Source: Candidatus Altarchaeales archaeon
GTDB taxonomy: Archaea; Altiarchaeota; Altiarchaeia; IMC4; SCGC-AAA252-I15
DNA length: 14,388 nt
Reading direction: 5' to 3'
NCBI GenBank assembly: GCA_016867655.1
Contig: VGJA01000009.1
Location: forward strand, 1 to 14,388
The first letter of the stretch is position 1; each line of letters opens with the position of its first letter. Below, piece after piece: positions 12,456 through 14,388 of the stretch. Position numbers and translations under genes: made by a program. The notes below the pieces were generated by a model that was not told the DNA's origin, searched no databases, and saw only the letters and a list, made by a program, of their open reading frames with translations.

Positions 12456-13088
12456 TCAACCTCTCTTGCTTTTAACCATCTTGAGGCGGTAGAAGCGCTC
12501 CCTCTCAAGCTCGCCCAGCCGCATCTCAATATACTTTCTTGTGTTCCTTAGTTTTGGTATAATATTGTATTCTAAGGCATTAACCCTTCTTTTAGTCCTC
12601 TTGGTTTCCTCTGAAAGAGCTTTGAGCATTGTTTCAACCTCAAGCAACTCCAAAACCCTGCCTGCAGCAATCTCATACTCGCTTGAAACCTCATCTACAA
12701 GCGGGTTTACCAAAGCAAGGCTGTAGTTCCTTTCATCCAGCTTTCTCTCGAACACAAACTTTGAAATCCTTGGCAGGGAGACGCCCATGACATTCTTGTA
12801 GGACACTTGGACCTCAACCCCTCTTTCTGAAGTAAGGGAGAGGGACTTCATTTCAGAAGGGCCTGCAACAGCGTTGGCCATTGTTATGAATTCCCTGGCC
12901 TTCAGAATCTGTGAGACAGTATTTTCAGCAGTTTCCTCGGCCTCTTTGGCAGCTGACATGAACTCAAGCATCAGTGCATCGCGCTTTTCCTTCAGCAATC
13001 TATGGCCTTTTTCCGCAAGCTGCATCCTATGCTTTATGTTCAAAAGCTCCATCCTTGTGGGGCTAATCCCCTCAACCATTTCAGCCAT
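12456..13088 (-). CDS. atpD: A/V-type ATP synthase subunit D (central stalk)
   Basis: 210 residues, the usual length. It forms the rotating coiled-coil shaft inside the A3B3 head and couples rotor to catalysis. The N-terminal signature [20 protein letters not shown]...[13 protein letters not shown] opens the first long helix; the C-terminal helix ([38 protein letters not shown]...[20 protein letters not shown]) is equally typical. The start overlaps the atpB stop by 8 nt (13081-13088), and the order B-D matches archaeal atp operons, so subunit A is expected beyond the window edge. Confidence 0.95.
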   Translation of the reverse strand: MAEMVEGISPTRMELLNIKHRMQLAEKGHRLLKEKRDALMLEFMSAAKEAEETAENTVSQILKAREFITMANAVAGPSEMKSLSLTSERGVEVQVSYKNVMGVSLPRISKFVFERKLDERNYSLALVNPLVDEVSSEYEIAAGRVLELLEVETMLKALSEETKRTKRRVNALEYNIIPKLRNTRKYIEMRLGELERERFYRLKMVKSKRG

Positions 13089-14388
13089 CTTTCTTCACAT
13101 AAAACTTTTCCATCAATTCCGGAGGAATTCTCTTCAACTCCAATTCGGGCAGTATTGAAATCAAATCCCAACCCAGATTTAAAGTCTCTTCTATTGAACG
13201 CTCTTCGTCTTTTTTCTGCGACAGGAACTCACCCTCAAAGCGTTCCGCAAACTCAAGATATTTCTTGTCTCTGGAGCTTAAAGCCTCCTCTCCGACAACG
13301 GCGACCATATCCCTCAAGTCGCGCCCTTCGGCATAGGCCACGTAAAGCTGGTTTGAAACACAATCATGGTCTTCCCTAGTTCTCCCAGCGCCTATGCCGC
13401 TGTGCATCAGTCTGGAAAGGGAAGGTAGGACATCTACTGGAGGGTAAACGCCCTTCTTGTGCAAGCTTCTGGACAGGACAAACTGTCCTTCAGTGATGTA
13501 GCCAGTCAAATCTGGGATAGGATGCGTTATGTCGTCATCTGGCATCGTCAGTATTGGAATCTGCGTTATGGAGCCTTTTCTATCCTTGATTCTTCCAGCT
13601 CGTTCATAGATGGAAGCTAAGTCAGTATACAAATAGCCTGGATACCCCCTCCTCCCAGGAACCTCCTCTCTTGCAGAGCTAACCTGCCTCAAAGCCTCGC
13701 AATAGTTTGTCATATCTGTCAGCAATACGAGAATATGGTAATCACACTGGAATGCCAGATATTCTGCAACAGTCAAAGCCATCCTAGGAGTGATGAGCCT
13801 CTCAACGGCCGGGTCATTGGCGAGATTCAAAAAAGAAACAATTTTCTCTGAAGCCCCGGTTTTCTCGAAACTCCTTTTAAAGAACGCTGCTTCATCGCTC
13901 GTTATGCCAATAGCTGCGAAGACCACCGCAAACTCCTCTTCCCTTCCAAGGACCTTCGCCTGTCTTGAAATCTGCGCTGCAAGCTCGTTGTGCGGAAGCC
14001 CGGCAGCGCTGAAGATTGGCAGCTTCTGGCCGCGAACAAGAGTGTTCATGCCGTCTATCGCAGAAATCCCAGTCTGGATGAAGTCCCTCGGATGCTCCCT
14101 CGCCTGCGGGTTAATCGGCCAACCGTTTATGTCAACCCTCTGCTCTGCTATGACCTCAACGCCGTTATCTATTGGCCTGCCGATGCCGTTGAAAGTCCTC
14201 CCAAGCATGCTTTCAGAGACGCCTATCTTCAGAGACTCGCCCAAAAACTTTACAGCTACGTTGATGTCAAGGCCAAAGGTGCCTTCAAAAACCTGGACCA
14301 CTGCTTTGTCTAAAGTCACGTCCAAAACCTGGCCAGTCCTCGTTCTACCAAACTTGTCCCTTATTCTAGCCACTTCTCCATAACTCAC
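13081..14388 (-). CDS. atpB: A/V-type ATP synthase subunit B, 5'-truncated by the window edge
   Basis: The regulatory, non-catalytic head subunit that alternates with subunit A. 435 codons are visible and the frame is open to the edge; the GTG at 14388 is probably an internal Val, since homologues (~460 residues) begin about 25 residues earlier. Family marks: [61 protein letters not shown], then [14 protein letters not shown] in place of a true P-loop, and the conserved [12 protein letters not shown] and [14 protein letters not shown] segments. It overlaps atpD by 8 nt. The membrane complex makes or uses ATP with an ion gradient. Confidence 0.96.
   Translation of the reverse strand: MSYGEVARIRDKFGRTRTGQVLDVTLDKAVVQVFEGTFGLDINVAVKFLGESLKIGVSESMLGRTFNGIGRPIDNGVEVIAEQRVDINGWPINPQAREHPRDFIQTGISAIDGMNTLVRGQKLPIFSAAGLPHNELAAQISRQAKVLGREEEFAVVFAAIGITSDEAAFFKRSFEKTGASEKIVSFLNLANDPAVERLITPRMALTVAEYLAFQCDYHILVLLTDMTNYCEALRQVSSAREEVPGRRGYPGYLYTDLASIYERAGRIKDRKGSITQIPILTMPDDDITHPIPDLTGYITEGQFVLSRSLHKKGVYPPVDVLPSLSRLMHSGIGAGRTREDHDCVSNQLYVAYAEGRDLRDMVAVVGEEALSSRDKKYLEFAERFEGEFLSQKKDEERSIEETLNLGWDLISILPELELKRIPPELMEKFYVKKDG

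Overview
The window comes from an archaeon. Evidence: archaeal/vacuolar-type ATPase subunits B and D, archaeal-type cofactor-independent phosphoglycerate mutase, archaeal-type 2-isopropylmalate synthase, GTP-type PEP carboxykinase, a tRNA gene with a long intron and no encoded CCA, and TATA-like boxes about 30 nt upstream of start codons with no Shine-Dalgarno site (leaderless-style transcripts). Threonine-rich, Cys-rich surface proteins and many small single-domain genes suggest a DPANN lineage, perhaps Diapherotrites-like; that placement is a guess.

Layout. (1) nt 1-7750, mostly plus strand: the 3' part of pckG; a leucine-rich leader ORF with a large RNA hairpin; leuA; a convergent small gene; ilvD; a convergent HEAT-like gene; then a TPR gene overlapping apgM. 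leuA and ilvD are branched-chain amino-acid genes; pckG and apgM belong to lower glycolysis/gluconeogenesis. Two divergent pairs (nt 3822/3882 and 5855/5916) each share one AT-rich core midway between the start codons. (2) nt 7751-10400, accessory: GC hairpins and GGTTTTC/CCCCTTCGGGG repeats, a short CDP-alcohol phosphotransferase, two Cys-rich exported proteins, and an intron-containing tRNA (probably Arg-UCG) surrounded by partial copies of its own ends. (3) nt 10389-14388, minus strand: a tightly packed run reading atpB, atpD, CBS-domain protein, small unknown, NSUN-type RNA m5C methyltransferase, PUA-like RNA-binding protein.

Main discovery candidate: between pckG and leuA a TATA-like box is followed by a 40-codon ORF (nt 1484-1606) with 13 leucines, including six consecutive Leu codons just before its stop. 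The stop codon lies inside the 5' arm of a ~15-bp hairpin (nt 1597-1632), and a competing 6-bp stem starts at the Leu run. This is the anatomy of a ribosome-mediated leucine attenuator, in front of the first committed gene of leucine synthesis, in an archaeon. The peptide, hairpin and gene order are read directly from sequence; the regulatory mechanism is inferred, and I do not see a classical terminator partner for the hairpin.

The window also shows a duplication of the last 56 bp of leuA with only synonymous differences, and apparent insertion scars around the tRNA.
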